A DNA stretch of 64,000 bases. Source: Paramecium tetraurelia (taxonomy: Eukaryota; Ciliophora; Oligohymenophorea; Peniculida; Parameciidae). The stretch covers positions 499,804 through 563,803 of the forward strand of contig NW_001799055.1 of the NCBI RefSeq assembly GCF_000165425.1, written 5' to 3'. The notes under the pieces are model-generated. The model had not been told where the DNA came from, ran no database searches, and saw only the letters and a program-made list of their open reading frames with translations. The position numbers were made by a program, and so were the translations under genes. Shown piece by piece: positions 39,746 to 51,483 of the stretch; positions within the stretch are counted from its first letter, which is position 1; each line of letters begins with the position of its first letter.

Positions 39746-41894
39746 TATCAATCTAAATCTTTTCCTGTGTATATTGTTTATATATTTATACATAATTTAA
39801 TTAATTTTTCATAATTATTTTTACTCAACCCTTAGGTATAGGTTTATTAAATATTCTATATCATTTATAGGATTACATCCTTCCTTTTTAGGATTCAAAT
39901 TTTAATTTCAAATTATTCTAAATTTCTGTTTAATTCATAATTCATTTTTCAATAATATCATTTTAATGCAATTTATCTATGTTTTATAATTTTCATATAT
40001 TTATTAATTTATGACAGAATTAGACATAATAGATAACTTTCTTAAATCATATAATTCTTCTCTATCTTCCTGACTTATCCATTAATAACCATCGTCAGAT
40101 TTAATAAAAGCATGCATGGTACACTTTTGAAAGATTTGTTGAAATTGGTTCATAAGGAAGGGGGATTTAGACGATTTTATAGTAGTAATTTAGTATGATT
40201 TACAAAGGATTCTTTTATAGATATTGTCTAATTAATAACCCTAAGCATGTTTTTATGGAAGTAATAATAATTTATCAAATACTATATATTAATAATCAAT
40301 TTAACATATATAATTATATCGAAAAGATTATTAGCAAATATTAAAAGTTTAAATAAATTCACATTGTTTTACGAATATGTAGGAGAGTTTCTTATAAGAA
40401 ATTGAATTAAGTTTATTTTTTCTATATTCTTCCTATCTAACCAAAGAAGTAATCTAAAACCAATTCAAGATACTAGCAATTTAATAATTGTCTAGTGCAG
40501 AATACTAATCATATAGATAAATCTATAATTAACTGATAAAGGAGTGAGTTATCAATGGATCTTTCAATCTCTAGACACCAAATTGCTTATTGAATTGTTG
40601 AAGAGTTCATATATTATTTACGCTTTCGATTTCAATAAACTTTTAAGAAAAATAATGAGTTATTTCTTTGCATTTTCACAGTATACATCAACATTTTAAA
40701 AATAACACAATTATTATTTTATTATGAGTAAAATAGGCAATCAAAATAATATAGTGTAAAGTATCCCAAAATATTCGAATTAGTATTTAATTCAAACTCT
40801 CAAATGGCCTCTTGAATTAATTAGATCTTCTTAATCCTAAGTATCATTATATACTTCATCTGACAAATCAAATTAAATGACAGAAATCTTGTTGATCCTT
40901 CAGTCGGATTAGGATTAATCACCTTTTCACCATAAGGAGAACTATAAACTCATTACTTATAAAATCTAACTATTTTAGATATTGTTAGATTAACATCCAT
41001 ATACAAATCTTAAATCGATTTATAGACAAATTTTCATACTTATAAAACAATTCTATCTTAATAATAATTATTATTATTATTCTACCAGTCGAGAGAAGAG
41101 AAAAACATATATATTAAATAATAGTATCTTTTTGTAATTATTCTTCCACTTTAATTCTTCTATCATTTTCCCCGTTCGTTTCCTTCATTCTTCTTCATTT
41201 AAAATCTAATTAAATTTTTAAATACTGTAGGTATTATCTCTAATATTATTTTATTAGCATCGATCTTCAATTAATATATTCTCATTTCCTCTTAAAAGGA
41301 TATTTTATTTTTATTAATTAAAGGTCATATTATTTTCTCAATCTCTATCATGAAATATTTAGCTCTTACAATTATATATTAATAAATCTCAAATTTATAA
41401 TATAACTTAAAAAAGTAGATTTGCTGAATTTTTCAGTATAAAATTTTAAACATATATAATTAAAGCTGCTATTAAAATAGCATTAGAAAGCATAAAACTG
41501 GATAAGATATTATCTAATTTAATATTATTTGTTATAACTTCAATAATTAAAGGCAATCCAAAATCCGATTGCATTCATAGGTAATCATCATGAATAATAT
41601 AGTATTAATTCTGTATAAAATTGAAGGACTATTGATTTCATATTATTTTCAATAATTAATTGATTATATAAATATTTAACTGCAAATGAAGTAATTTATC
41701 CAAATATTCTTGCCTTAGTTAAACTCCATCTATGAGATAATTTTAATAATATGGATAACAAGGGTACCCATAATAAATACAATAGTACGGCTCTCCTAAA
41801 GCTGCAATTCCGTAAGATTATTTTATATATAATTTAGTTCGTTTCAATAGACAACACAAAATCAATAATTGCAGACGTAACCAATTGATATAAT
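39746..41894. other. Long gene-free stretch
   Basis: Over 2.1 kb of AT-rich DNA, the longest gap in the window and long for Paramecium. It includes a possible carrier-gene relic (40,100-40,230) and an ATT/ATA-rich microsatellite near 41,060. No intact gene seen on either strand. Confidence 0.5.
40100..40230 (+). pseudogene. Possible relic of a mitochondrial-carrier gene
   Basis: One frame reads HGTLLKDLLKLVHKEGGF followed by RRFYSSNLV. This matches the matrix-helix region of mitochondrial carrier repeats (EGGxxxFYxG). It is followed by a stop and similar decayed residues (FTKDSF). Only about 40 residues can be followed, so this is a fragment. It may be a decayed duplicate. Confidence 0.35.
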
Positions 41895-42772
41895 ATGAAA
41901 GACAACAAAGCAGATAAGGGAATAGAGCAGATGTTCATCATTTTGAGAGACCTCTTTAAGTAGTGCCATAAGAGGACATTGAGTAAAAGTGGAAGGAGAA
42001 ATGCTGTAACTAATAGTGTTATGAATGATAGTAAGACTAGAGATGCATGTATATGAATTACAAGTTGAAATTTAAAGACTGAGATTGCAAAATAGTGGTG
42101 GCTAGATTACGTACATCTAGGATGACACAAGAGTAATTTAGATATTTAGAGAGTTAGATTAATGAGTTAATGTAAGCAAATAAGGAGATAAGGAATTAGG
42201 AATAATAGATGAGAATACAAAATAAGTAATTGTTAGAGGATTTGGAATCTTGGAAATCTAGATATAAGTTACTTTAGGAGTCGAATTCAAAGAGTTCAGG
42301 CTTGGATGAAGAGATTAGATAGTTGAAGAAGAAGATAAATGAATTAACTGAGGACCTAGCAGGCAGTCACGAATAAATCCAATTGAGAGATAATGAGATT
42401 TTGAATTTGAAGCAATTATTACATGATAAAGACAACGAGTTAGATCAATTGGATGCTCGTATCAGGGAGTTGGAAATGATGTGCGAGAATTATTCTCAAT
42501 CAGAAACACAAATTATAAGTCTCTAAGGAGAAGTGGAATTGTGGAAGAAAAAGTTCAAATAGGTGAATGAGTAGAACTCAGATTTGGCAGAGAAGTTGAC
42601 TATGGCTGAAACATAATTAGAAGCCATTAAAAAGAGATAGGTGACTGTCACTAAGGAAACTGAAGTTCGAAAGAGTGGTACTTATGGGGGAGGAACAACT
42701 ACTTCATATGAATAGAATGTAATAAAAGGTGCTTAATTATTACATCCAAGAGGTTCATAATATTTAAAATGA
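41895..42772 (+). CDS. Coiled-coil protein
   Basis: About 283 aa. A 25-nt intron (roughly 42,018-42,042) joins the basic N-terminal exon to a long Glu/Leu/Gln/Arg coiled coil. One extra G near 42,120 breaks the frame; both sides are coding. The C-terminus is a distinct non-helical tail (SGTYGGGTTTSYEQN, then LLHPRGSQYLK) that could be a conserved end motif. A cytoskeletal or basal-body role is possible. It lies 48 bp before RPS23 on the same strand. Confidence 0.72.
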
Positions 42773-42820
42773 ATATTTTTGAAAAAACAAATTAAATAAA
42801 ATCTTTTTTATTTTTTTATC

Positions 42821-43272
42821 ATGGGTGTTGGTAAACCTAGAGGTATGAGAGCTGGAAGAAAGCTCAAAGATCACAGAAGAGTTAACAGATGGGCTGATAA
42901 GGAATACAATAAGGCTATGATTGGATCAAGATATAAAAATCCATTTATGGGTGCATCACATGCTAAGGGATTGGTTGTTGAAAAAATCGGAGTGTAATTA
43001 TCATATTCTATAATCTTAGTGAATCCAAACAGCCAAACTCTGCTGTCAGAAAGTGCGTTAGAGTGTTGCTCAAGAAAAATGGTAAAAAAATATCAGCCTT
43101 CGTTCCAAAGGATGGTTGCTTGAACTTTTTAAATGAAAACGACGAAGTCACAGTAGCTGGATTCGGAAGAAAAGGACATGCAGTCGGTGATATTCCAGGG
43201 GTCAGATTCAAGATTATTGCTGTTAAAGGAAAATCATTGCTTGCTTTGTGGTTGGGCAAGGTTGAAAAATGA
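42821..43272 (+). CDS. RPS23: Ribosomal protein uS12 (RPS23), small cytosolic subunit
   Basis: 141 aa in two exons around a 26-nt intron (42994-43019). The N-terminus [15 protein letters not shown], the [13 protein letters not shown] segment and the [11 protein letters not shown] loop are hallmarks of eukaryotic uS12, and the length matches the usual 142-143. The protein sits at the decoding centre of the 40S subunit; the loop containing PNSA carries the proline hydroxylated in other eukaryotes. Its intact splicing and frame make it a useful quality control for the window. Confidence 0.98.
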
Positions 43273-43461
43273 TAGTACAAATACATTATAAATATATATA
43301 TTGAAGACCTCCATAAACAGCTCACATTATATTTTTATTAATTTTTTTTCCCTTCACCTTCAAATTCCTTTTTTATTATCCACATACTTTTGAATAAGAT
43401 AAATAGAACTGCCTTATAAACATAAAGTCATTCTCAAAGAAGAAGCCCAAATATTAACCTT

Positions 43462-44093
43462 TCATGTTTATAGCTCATACGTTTGCAACTTTGGTAACCA
43501 CTCCTTTTATTTCTCAAACCAATGTTTGAGAATCTTTGAATCAAGGAAGTTCCTCATTTCAATACAACCTTACTGGATAGAGGCTTACCTGAATCCAATC
43601 TCTTTATAGAACTTACTAGGATTTCAAGAAATTGCTATTAATAAGTAGATAATAATCTATTCCATCAAAACATAATTTTTCAGGAAACATTAAGATTTTA
43701 GGAACCCATTTTTCTCAAAATCTCATCTATATCATGTTGTTATCAGGCCTCATTTACCCTATAATTATTTTTTTTAATATTGCTGAACTCTAGATGCTTG
43801 ACTTAGCTTGAGCTTCTTGATAATTTCGAACTCAATTGAAGAGATAACAAATTCTATTTTACAGATTTTGTAATCTAGATTCTGATCTTCTTAATAAATT
43901 ATCATTACATTTAATTCTGCCAAATTGATTCTGCTTCACTAAATTGGATATAAAAATTCCATCATAAATTGGACTAGCATCCAAATTTACTCCTATTCCT
44001 TCTAAGTTTCACATGCAAATCATAGCTTAGTCAATTGAATTACATTAATATATCAACTTTATCTTTACCTCTTTTGGTAACCATGCTATGCAT
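43462..44093 (-). CDS. Disrupted or error-rich gene, unrecognised
   Basis: Several open segments in shifting frames on the (-) strand read as protein: GVNLDASPIYDGIFISN, then a Ser-rich part, FPEKLCFDGIDYYLL, and a convincing C-terminus with FLDSKILKHWFEKQKEWL. Each shift lies at a short A or T run or at a plausible tiny intron, but too many are needed to give one reliable model. The true start may be upstream near 44,150. It is either a real gene with consensus errors or a decaying one. No family recognised. Confidence 0.45.
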
Positions 44094-44149
44094 AGAAGGT
44101 GTATTTACATATTTAATCCGTATCATTCATATCTTTATAATAATTTTCT

Positions 44150-44938
44150 GTTATGACTGTTTTATTTTCATCCTTCCCTTATATTATCTGTAGTTTACAT
44201 ATATTTCTTTAGTATTTGCAACTAGCAAATTCCTATATTTTTGAAATTCAATTCTTAATTATTTGCTGATTATACAACTAAATGAAAACCACTTTTGACT
44301 TATCATGTCAATAACCATTGAGTTATTTACGAAAGTATCATTGCCCAAAAAATAAAATTTAATCTGAAAACTAAAAAACTTTAGTATATCAATCTTTCCT
44401 TAATGTTTTAATTAATAATGTTGATTCTATTAAATCTTAATCCAAAAATATATTCTAAAATCGCTAAAACAGCGATATTTCTGATTTCAACCGAATGTGC
44501 TGATGTCTTATCACTTAAATGTATGATGGTTAGAATAATAATAATGTCTAATTATAATTTAAATATATTTAGCTTAAATATTTATAATTTGAATTGTGAA
44601 TAGGGAACAGAGAATGCTGGAAAATAAATATTCTTCTCTCTAATTTGTTCTGAGCTCATTTGATATTAGTTTTTGATTGCTCTGAGAGAACAATTGATAA
44701 CCGACATTCACAAAATTATGAAATATTAATTTACAAGGATCTAAGAATATTTTTTCACATTTCCTATATTTGTGTATTCTACAAAGTATCTTATCTATTA
44801 TCCACTGTAGTTTAAACTCTGTTTTAAAAAGACTGAGTAATAATAAATTAAATATATAAATTTTTGAAGATGATAAACAGATCTCCAACAATGAAAACTT
44901 ATAATAAATAAAATCAAAGCTAAGATCCACTGCTCATT
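44150..44938. other. Intergenic stretch with a doubtful (-) ORF
   Basis: About 790 bp, AT-rich. A (-) frame 44,521-44,930 is open under the ciliate code (135 codons, Phe/Leu/Ile/Lys-rich), but its composition resembles translated AT-rich noncoding DNA and it directly abuts the divergent channel gene. Not called as a gene. Confidence 0.4.
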
Positions 44939-47865
44939 ATGACTCCTCCCAGTAGCTTGCGTGAAATTAGTTGTTCATTTAGAGGGAATCTAAATCGATA
45001 TGTAACAATATAAAGTAGGAGAAATAAATAAGAGCAATAAGAAGATTAATAACACTCAAGATAATACAGAATGCATTTGCAAAGAATGTATCAGGAGACT
45101 TTTATTAAACAATTGCTCGATAAAACTAAGCCAACAAGCAAAATGAACAATTATTAAAAGTAAGTTCTTGATGACCTGTAATTTGGATAGGATACATAAA
45201 TAGATGATATAGATAGTAGTTGTTATAAATTTATGTTCAACTATTTCAACAATTATCCTATTATATAACCGTAAAGCAATTTAAAAATTTGTTCAGATAT
45301 TATTTTCATTATAAACACATTGATAATCTTAATATGGTTGCCATTAAAATATTCATTCGAACTCGATTAGATTCTATAAATATTAAACTACAATAATTAC
45401 GAAATAATTGAATACCTACTCATAGTGATGTTGGCATTCGAAATAATCCTCTAATTCAATTAGGCCTATATATTTAAGGGCAAAGTAATTAAGTAATAAG
45501 TTCTTATTGTATTAGTTAGCGCTACCATATAATATACAACTATTTGAAATAAGACATGATTAAGGACCTCATCTGTTTGGTGTCCTTGATAGTTCTTTTA
45601 TTGTAAACCTTCGAGGCTGGGGAATTGAATTTAGTCCTCTTGTGTGCTTTTGGGCTTCTTCAAGGATCAAAATTGTTGAAGGTTGTGAACAACACGCTGG
45701 AATATTATAACATTCAGTAGAACAATTTGATTCCATTGGTCATAAATGTGATTGGGGTAATTTATTTGATTCATCTTGTGTCATGCATATAGTACACTCT
45801 AATAAAGGAAGTGAACAATGCAAATTCCTTAGAGAATGTAATTTAGCAGTATGTTCAATGTTTTAATTGGGCATCAGTCTATTTGACAAGTGCAGGATTT
45901 TCGAATATAGAGTCGAATAATAATGAGCAACTGATATTCTCATCAGTGATATCGATAGTTTCTATATTGATTGATGGATTTATATCTATAAAAATAGGTT
46001 TGTTTTTGTATAATCATTCTCAAAGGATCAAGCATAATTAATACATCAATATGATGACTAATTTCATGAATTTAAATAGCATAAATTTGAATCTCCAACA
46101 CAGAATTCGTAGTTATTTGTAATACATTTATAAAGTAATATAAAAGAATAATAATATAGTAAGAACAGTAGATGAATGATGAAGATATTACTCAGATAAT
46201 GGTGAAGTTGTCACACTAGCTGAGAAGTGAGTTGAAACACTAATTATAAGCCAACATTTTGGAGCAATGCAAAATGATATCCTAAAATTTCTCTTTGAAG
46301 TTGAGGAAACAGTTAGTGTATTATATGGAGGAATTGAAGACAGTGCCTGAACAACGAATCTTAACTTTGAATGAATAAGATGATAGTTCAATATATTTTA
46401 TCAATAAGGGTGAAGTCAATGTGATATTCGAATAAACAAACAATATGAATGAGAAATATCCCCGTAATCATATAAAGACTTTGCAAAAAGGAGAGTACTT
46501 TGGATTCTTGGGGTTTATAACTGGGAGTGTAAGGACAGCCACAATAATAAGTAAAGGATTCTGTTAATTGTACAAAATCTAACGAAATCATTTTGTAAAT
46601 TTGCTTGAACAATTTCCGGATGACAAAGAGAAGTTCTATATGATAAAAGATAAAGTTTAATTTCAACAGGACCTGTCTATGATTGATGCGAGATGCTATA
46701 GTTGCAAATCCACCAGTCATTTGGTGAATCAATGTCCATTCCTACATTTTGAACCTGATAAGGATAGAGTGGTCAAATAGCAATTGTATCCAATCTAGTA
46801 GGAAAGAGAGGAGATGTAATGAAATTAGAATTAAAATAGATAACGGAAATCCAAGTACATTAACGCCTTGTTACAGCAAGCAGTAATTCAAGATTTGGCT
46901 AAAGAATTGATGAAAGATTTGGAGCACGTTGAAGAAAGTGAAAACATATCAGAAAGTTAATCTTAAGACATTCAGACAAGAACCATAAAAAGTATTATTA
47001 TTTAGTTATTTAATTAATAGGTACTTCGAATGTCCAAACCAGAAGTCTCAGCAAATCTTTTAGCCAATATAGCAATCAGTTGAGTAAGTTTAGTCATAGA
47101 CCTTCTTAAACATTGACAGTCGCATAAAGTCAAAACTACCAGTCCTTGATGTCCCAAGAGGAAATAGGGAAGTTCGAGTAAGAACTGATAAAGAAGATGC
47201 CATTGCATAGAAGGTCTCAGTAAAAGGAAACAGCAGGTTTCGGTGCCAGATTTGAATCGTAGATGCATAATCCAATCTAAGACCATGATGAGGATATACC
47301 GAACATTGACATGATGGATGATGAAGTTTAAGTGTTCCAATAGGAGAGTCATAAGCCTTCTCAATAATTGTATTATTCAGACAAGAGTCCAAGAATTCAT
47401 AGAAGAATCTAATAGAAGGTTAAATTTGATCAAAATTTACTTGGGATAAAGAACAGGAGATCAAGCTTAATCTACGAGAATTATATTTAACAATTGTATG
47501 AGGAAGAACACTATCAAATAGAATTCGTAAGATTGCTTTCATTACCAACCATAGCCCATCCTAACTTAGCCCTCTGTGGGAGACTTTGATAAGATCTGTG
47601 AGTTCAGAGAGTATTATCCAGAATATAACATCTCCAGAGTTATGAGGTTTCTGCATAGAGTGACCTAGACGTATCGTAGACAACCGACAAATTCCTTATA
47701 TTCATTTTTATTCATTGCCATCCAGAAGGGACATGCCATGAAGGACAAATTGCATCATTTCCACAGCAGAAGCAATATCAAACCAAGCAATAATAGAAGG
47801 ATATATAAGTATTTGATATTCAAATATTAATTAGGAAGGGCAAAATCAAAACGGTTATATTTTGA
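44939..47865 (+). CDS. CNBD channel paralogue with degenerate K+ filter and zinc knuckle
   Basis: About 931 aa. Six hydrophobic segments (about 45,290-46,020), a cyclic-nucleotide-binding fold (46,320-46,620; KGEYFGFLGF core) and a C-x2-C-x4-H-x4-C zinc knuckle (46694-46735) match the K+ channel at 20.7 kb in order. The pore helix aligns (NWASVYLTS) but the GYGD filter is replaced by AGFSN (45886-45906), so K+ selectivity is doubtful. Introns: 46135-46159, 46816-46839, 46992-47020, 47527-47554 and 47809-47834 (24-29 nt). The second is a multiple of three and contains an in-frame TGA. One base appears missing near 45,535. The long C-terminus is Ser/Gln-rich. It may be a regulatory or non-K+ subunit. 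Confidence 0.85.
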
Positions 47866-47930
47866 ATTAAATAATCATGTTTTTATTTATATTTATAGTT
47901 TATTTTACTAAATGACAAATAATAAAATAT

Positions 47931-48299
47931 ATGCTAAAAAGAGATAAGAAGCAGAAGGTCGACAAGATAGTGCAGACTAATATGGAGGAGGATCCAAGAC
48001 AATTCTATTTGATTGACACTCAAGAAGAGGTGAGTGGACACATTTTGGAAAGATTGAGACAACAACCCATCGTCTAAATGAAAAAGGTTGCCTTTGACAA
48101 AGAACACGGAAACACTATTGATAGTGTGCCCATCAACATTAAATCACATGTTAAATCGGAAAACGAATTATACTTTGAATTGCAATACTAAAACCCAAAC
48201 TTATTACCATCTTATTACCCTTTCTACTTCTTAAGAGAGAGATTCCCCAAACTGCTGATTGAATATTATAAGAATAACAGTGTTTTAATATTGAAATGA
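47931..48299 (+). CDS. Small unrecognised protein
   Basis: 122 aa, intronless, starting MLKRDKKQK. The acidic/aromatic body (YYPFYFLRERFPKLLIEYY) looks folded. Its start lies 65 bp after the channel stop on the same strand, and its stop is 11 bp from the convergent MORN gene stop, so untranslated regions must be very short or overlap. An earlier ATG at 47912 is in another frame. No family recognised. Confidence 0.65.
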
Positions 48300-48309
48300 A
48301 ATTTAAAAG

Positions 48310-49827
48310 TCATAATGATTTTTTATTAACTAATTTTCCATTATCATAAACATTTATACAATATGGTTTATCCCTCAACAACTTGAAAACCATATGTTCT
48401 CCATGTTGTTTCCCTTGAACATACTCACCGATCTCTCTCAGCCCATTCTCAACATCAGTGTAGATCCCTTACCCATGTCTTTGTCCATCCTTGTAAGTCC
48501 CCTCAAAAATGTTATCAGTTATGTACTTGTATACTCCTGGCCCTTCCCTTTTATCATTCATGTACTCTCCTGTAAAGCTAACTAAATTATCACTCAATAC
48601 ATCTCGCCATTAGGAAATTTGACTATGGCACTCCCATGTCTCAAACCAGATTTAAATTATCCGACATACAGTTCCCCATTTTTGTATTAAAACGATCCGA
48701 TACCTTCCTTCCTATCCTGCACAAAATCTCCTTCATACTCATCCCCAGTTGCATACTTATACAACCCCTTTCCATGAAATTGTCCCATTTTCCATTGTCC
48801 TTAATACTCGTCTCCTGAAGTGTATCTCATGATTCCAAACCCCTCTCTGATATCATTCTTTAGATCTCCCTGATAATACTCTCCTTTGAATTGGACCTGA
48901 ATCCCTCTGCCTTCTATCTTCTCATTCACCCATTTCCCCTATTTAATCCAGTAACGCTTTTTCTAATCCACCAGCAATTGTTGACCCCACACAAAATTGT
49001 CATCTCTAAAAACACCGTATTAATATGTCTAAGCCACTTTATTAAATAACAATCCTATCAAAGTCAAATTATTTCTTACCTCTTCCATACTTCTTGTCTC
49101 CTTTTACTTCCCCAATATAGAAGTCTTCATTTGGATACTCTATTTTAGTTACCTCTGGACTTCGAGTCAATAAAAATTCTGGTTATATCCAATCATATTT
49201 AATTTGATGAGTTTGTACAAACTGTTTCAATTAATCATTCTAGATATTCTTTTCCAGAATATCATTGAAATCCAGCAACTTAATTTTATCATCCAAATCA
49301 TTGCTAATTTTTAACAAATCCTATATGCCCATTCTCTATCCAATAAAATTGGTTATATCTTCAATGCTATCCAAGATTCTCTCATCATGGAATGTTGCTA
49401 GTAATTGGCATTGTTCATTTGTAAATTAATTGATATTGCCTTATTGCAAAATCACAAAACTATCTGCTAAATCCTCCAACATGGAGTACAATTATTGTAT
49501 GTCGTGAATGTAATACTAAAGCAATTTCTCCAATTGTTCACTGATATTCTGCACAACCTACTTAAACTATTCTGCCTTCTGCTATAGGATTATCGTAAGT
49601 TGCAATTTGTCAAATTTAGCAATTGAATCCTTACACAATTATTGAACTTATGAAATTGTCTTCGCATCCTTCACATGCTCACTATGATAATCATTATAGC
49701 AGAAGCAACACATTAACTTCTTATCACAATGAGGGTTTAAGCAAATGGCTATCAATCTGTTGGATCCCTCATCATGTAGTCTGTCACACTTTTTTTCTGT
49801 TTTTATATATGATTAAGACTATTGCAT
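48310..49827 (-). CDS. B-box / coiled-coil / MORN-repeat fusion protein
   Basis: 489 aa, introns 49055-49079 (25 nt) and 48578-48600 (23 nt). Near the N-terminus a Cys/His cluster (KCDRLH, then CLNPHCDKKLMCCFCYNDYH and SEH) has B-box zinc-finger spacing. A coiled coil of about 170 residues follows, as in TRIM-type proteins, then at least six MORN repeats (such as YEGDFVQDRKEGIGSF and YVGQFKSGLRHGSA). MORN repeats bind lipid or act as scaffolds at cortical and ciliary structures. No RING domain is seen, so ubiquitin ligase activity is not indicated. A separate B-box gene and a MORN gene lie side by side at 59-61.4 kb. Confidence 0.88.
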
Positions 49828-49950
49828 TAATATAATTTTATTTTCAATAATTATAGAGATGAATATATAGATGAATATACCTAATTTTCAAATTAATTAC
49901 TGCATTTTGACTACTACTCAAATGCAAATATATTTAATAAACTATACATC

Positions 49951-51108
49951 TCATTATTCAAGTGGAACATCATATTCAAAGTCCTTCGTCGTCAATCCTT
50001 TACATTAATACTACCCTTCTCTAATAAAATGTCCTCTAAAATATCGATAGTTCTTGTATTTCTTCTTAGTTTCACTCACCTTCTTTGGCACTTTTATCTA
50101 TTTTACCAAATCTTCCTCCTCCAATTGATAAACATACGGATTCTATTGCTCCTTCTTTTTATTCTTTTCCTCATCATTCCCTTTCTAAGAATTGCGTTTT
50201 TTCTTCGGCTTCAAAAGAACCGAAAACTATTCATTCTCATTATTATTAGATTCATTAAATAATTAGAGTTTTTTGGAATAGTCATTTTCTAACAGAGTCA
50301 GCTTATAAATTGGGCATTGTTTGTTTTGCTCAATAGTCTTGTATAGCATCGGATGAAATGTTAATTGATTCGCATGATTAGTGAAGAATCTATTGATCCT
50401 TCTAAACTCCTCCATCAATTGCAAGTAAAAGTAGATCTTTTTAAATTGATGTCTCGTAGTTATCTTGGAGAACTTACTATATCTCTCCTCTCTTGAATCT
50501 GAAAAACAGCTAGCATAGCATTTCAATAACTCCTGTAACTTCATTGCGCTTTCCCTGAAATCTCTCACAAAGTAATCATCTTTGTATTCGTCTATGTCGT
50601 GATCCAGTATTCTCAACATTGATAACACCGTTATTGGCTATATCATTGTATGTTTCTAATAGAAATCAGATCTCCTTAACGACTTCACCACTGAAAATAT
50701 ATAGCAATCCTTAAATCCCAACAACCCTGGTTTCAACCACGTTTTAACATAATCAGCATATCGAGTTGAATACAATTAGATTCCTGTCAATCTCTTGAAT
50801 TCGTGTTTTGCATAATCCATATTGCCCCTTGTTTTTATCGCTGTTTCGAATAGGGTGGCCAATTATTCCTTAGACATGTTTTCATTGTAATCAACAAAAG
50901 ATTCCCATCTAAATATTTATCAATGTTTCTACGCTCTTTTCAATCTGTAGGCCTTCTCAATCTTTATTCCAACCTGAGCTTCCAAATGTCTTGCAACTTA
51001 TCCCCAATTCTTACAATTTGGTCCCCCATGAACATCCACTATTTAAACTAGTTCCTTTGATATGCTCAAGTATTTCCCTTTACTCTTTTGTCTATCCTTC
51101 TATCTCAT
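49951..51108 (-). CDS. Basic protein, possibly DNA-binding
   Basis: 377 aa with one 24-nt intron (50909-50932). The N-terminal 90 residues (GGPNCKNWGQVARHLEAQVG, then IEKAYRLKRAWESFVDY) resemble ARID or Myb/SANT folds: a conserved Trp, a VA-x2-L helix and a YxLKRxW helix. A long helical middle and a Lys-rich tail (KKVSETKKKYKNYRYFRG) follow. ARID versus SANT cannot be decided by eye, so transcription or chromatin function is only a suggestion. Confidence 0.6.
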
Positions 51109-51483
51109 CAGAATAAGTAAAATTATTCATTATTTTCCCCTTTCTATTTCGCATTTTAATTTTTGTCAAATTATTATAAACAATATTATAAACATAAACC
51201 AAAACTCTTTGTGCTTATTGATACATAAGATTCATTTATTGTTTATTACTTAGTTAAGAATAAAATGGCTTTAGTATATAAGAACATTGCATACAGTTAA
51301 ATGGATTAAATCTACCTCAAGTTTAAAGATATTTTTATAATGAAGTATTGTGGATTCCAATTCGTTTATCCTTATTTTATTATTAAATAAGTCTTCTAAA
51401 CATCGATAATTTATGTGTATAAAAATTTTAATTTTTTTGGATTTATATTTAGTTAATGAAGCAAAATAAAAATTAATTAAATA

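Noticed and set aside
43008-43325. A 105-codon (-) frame over RPS23
   Set aside because: It is the antisense of the second RPS23 exon, which is unmistakable.
44521-44930. A 135-codon (-) frame between the disrupted gene and the channel
   Set aside because: Phe/Leu/Ile/Lys-dominated composition fits translated AT-rich noncoding DNA. TGA is rare in such DNA, so open frames of this length arise by chance.
46816-46824. In-frame TGA inside the second channel
   Set aside because: A 24-nt GTAATG...ATAG intron spans it and its removal keeps the frame, so readthrough or TGA reassignment is not needed.
47014-47392. Two overlapping (-) frames of 100 and 116 codons
   Set aside because: They are antisense to the Gln/Ser-rich C-terminus of the channel at 44.9-47.9 kb, which reads through cleanly after five introns are removed.
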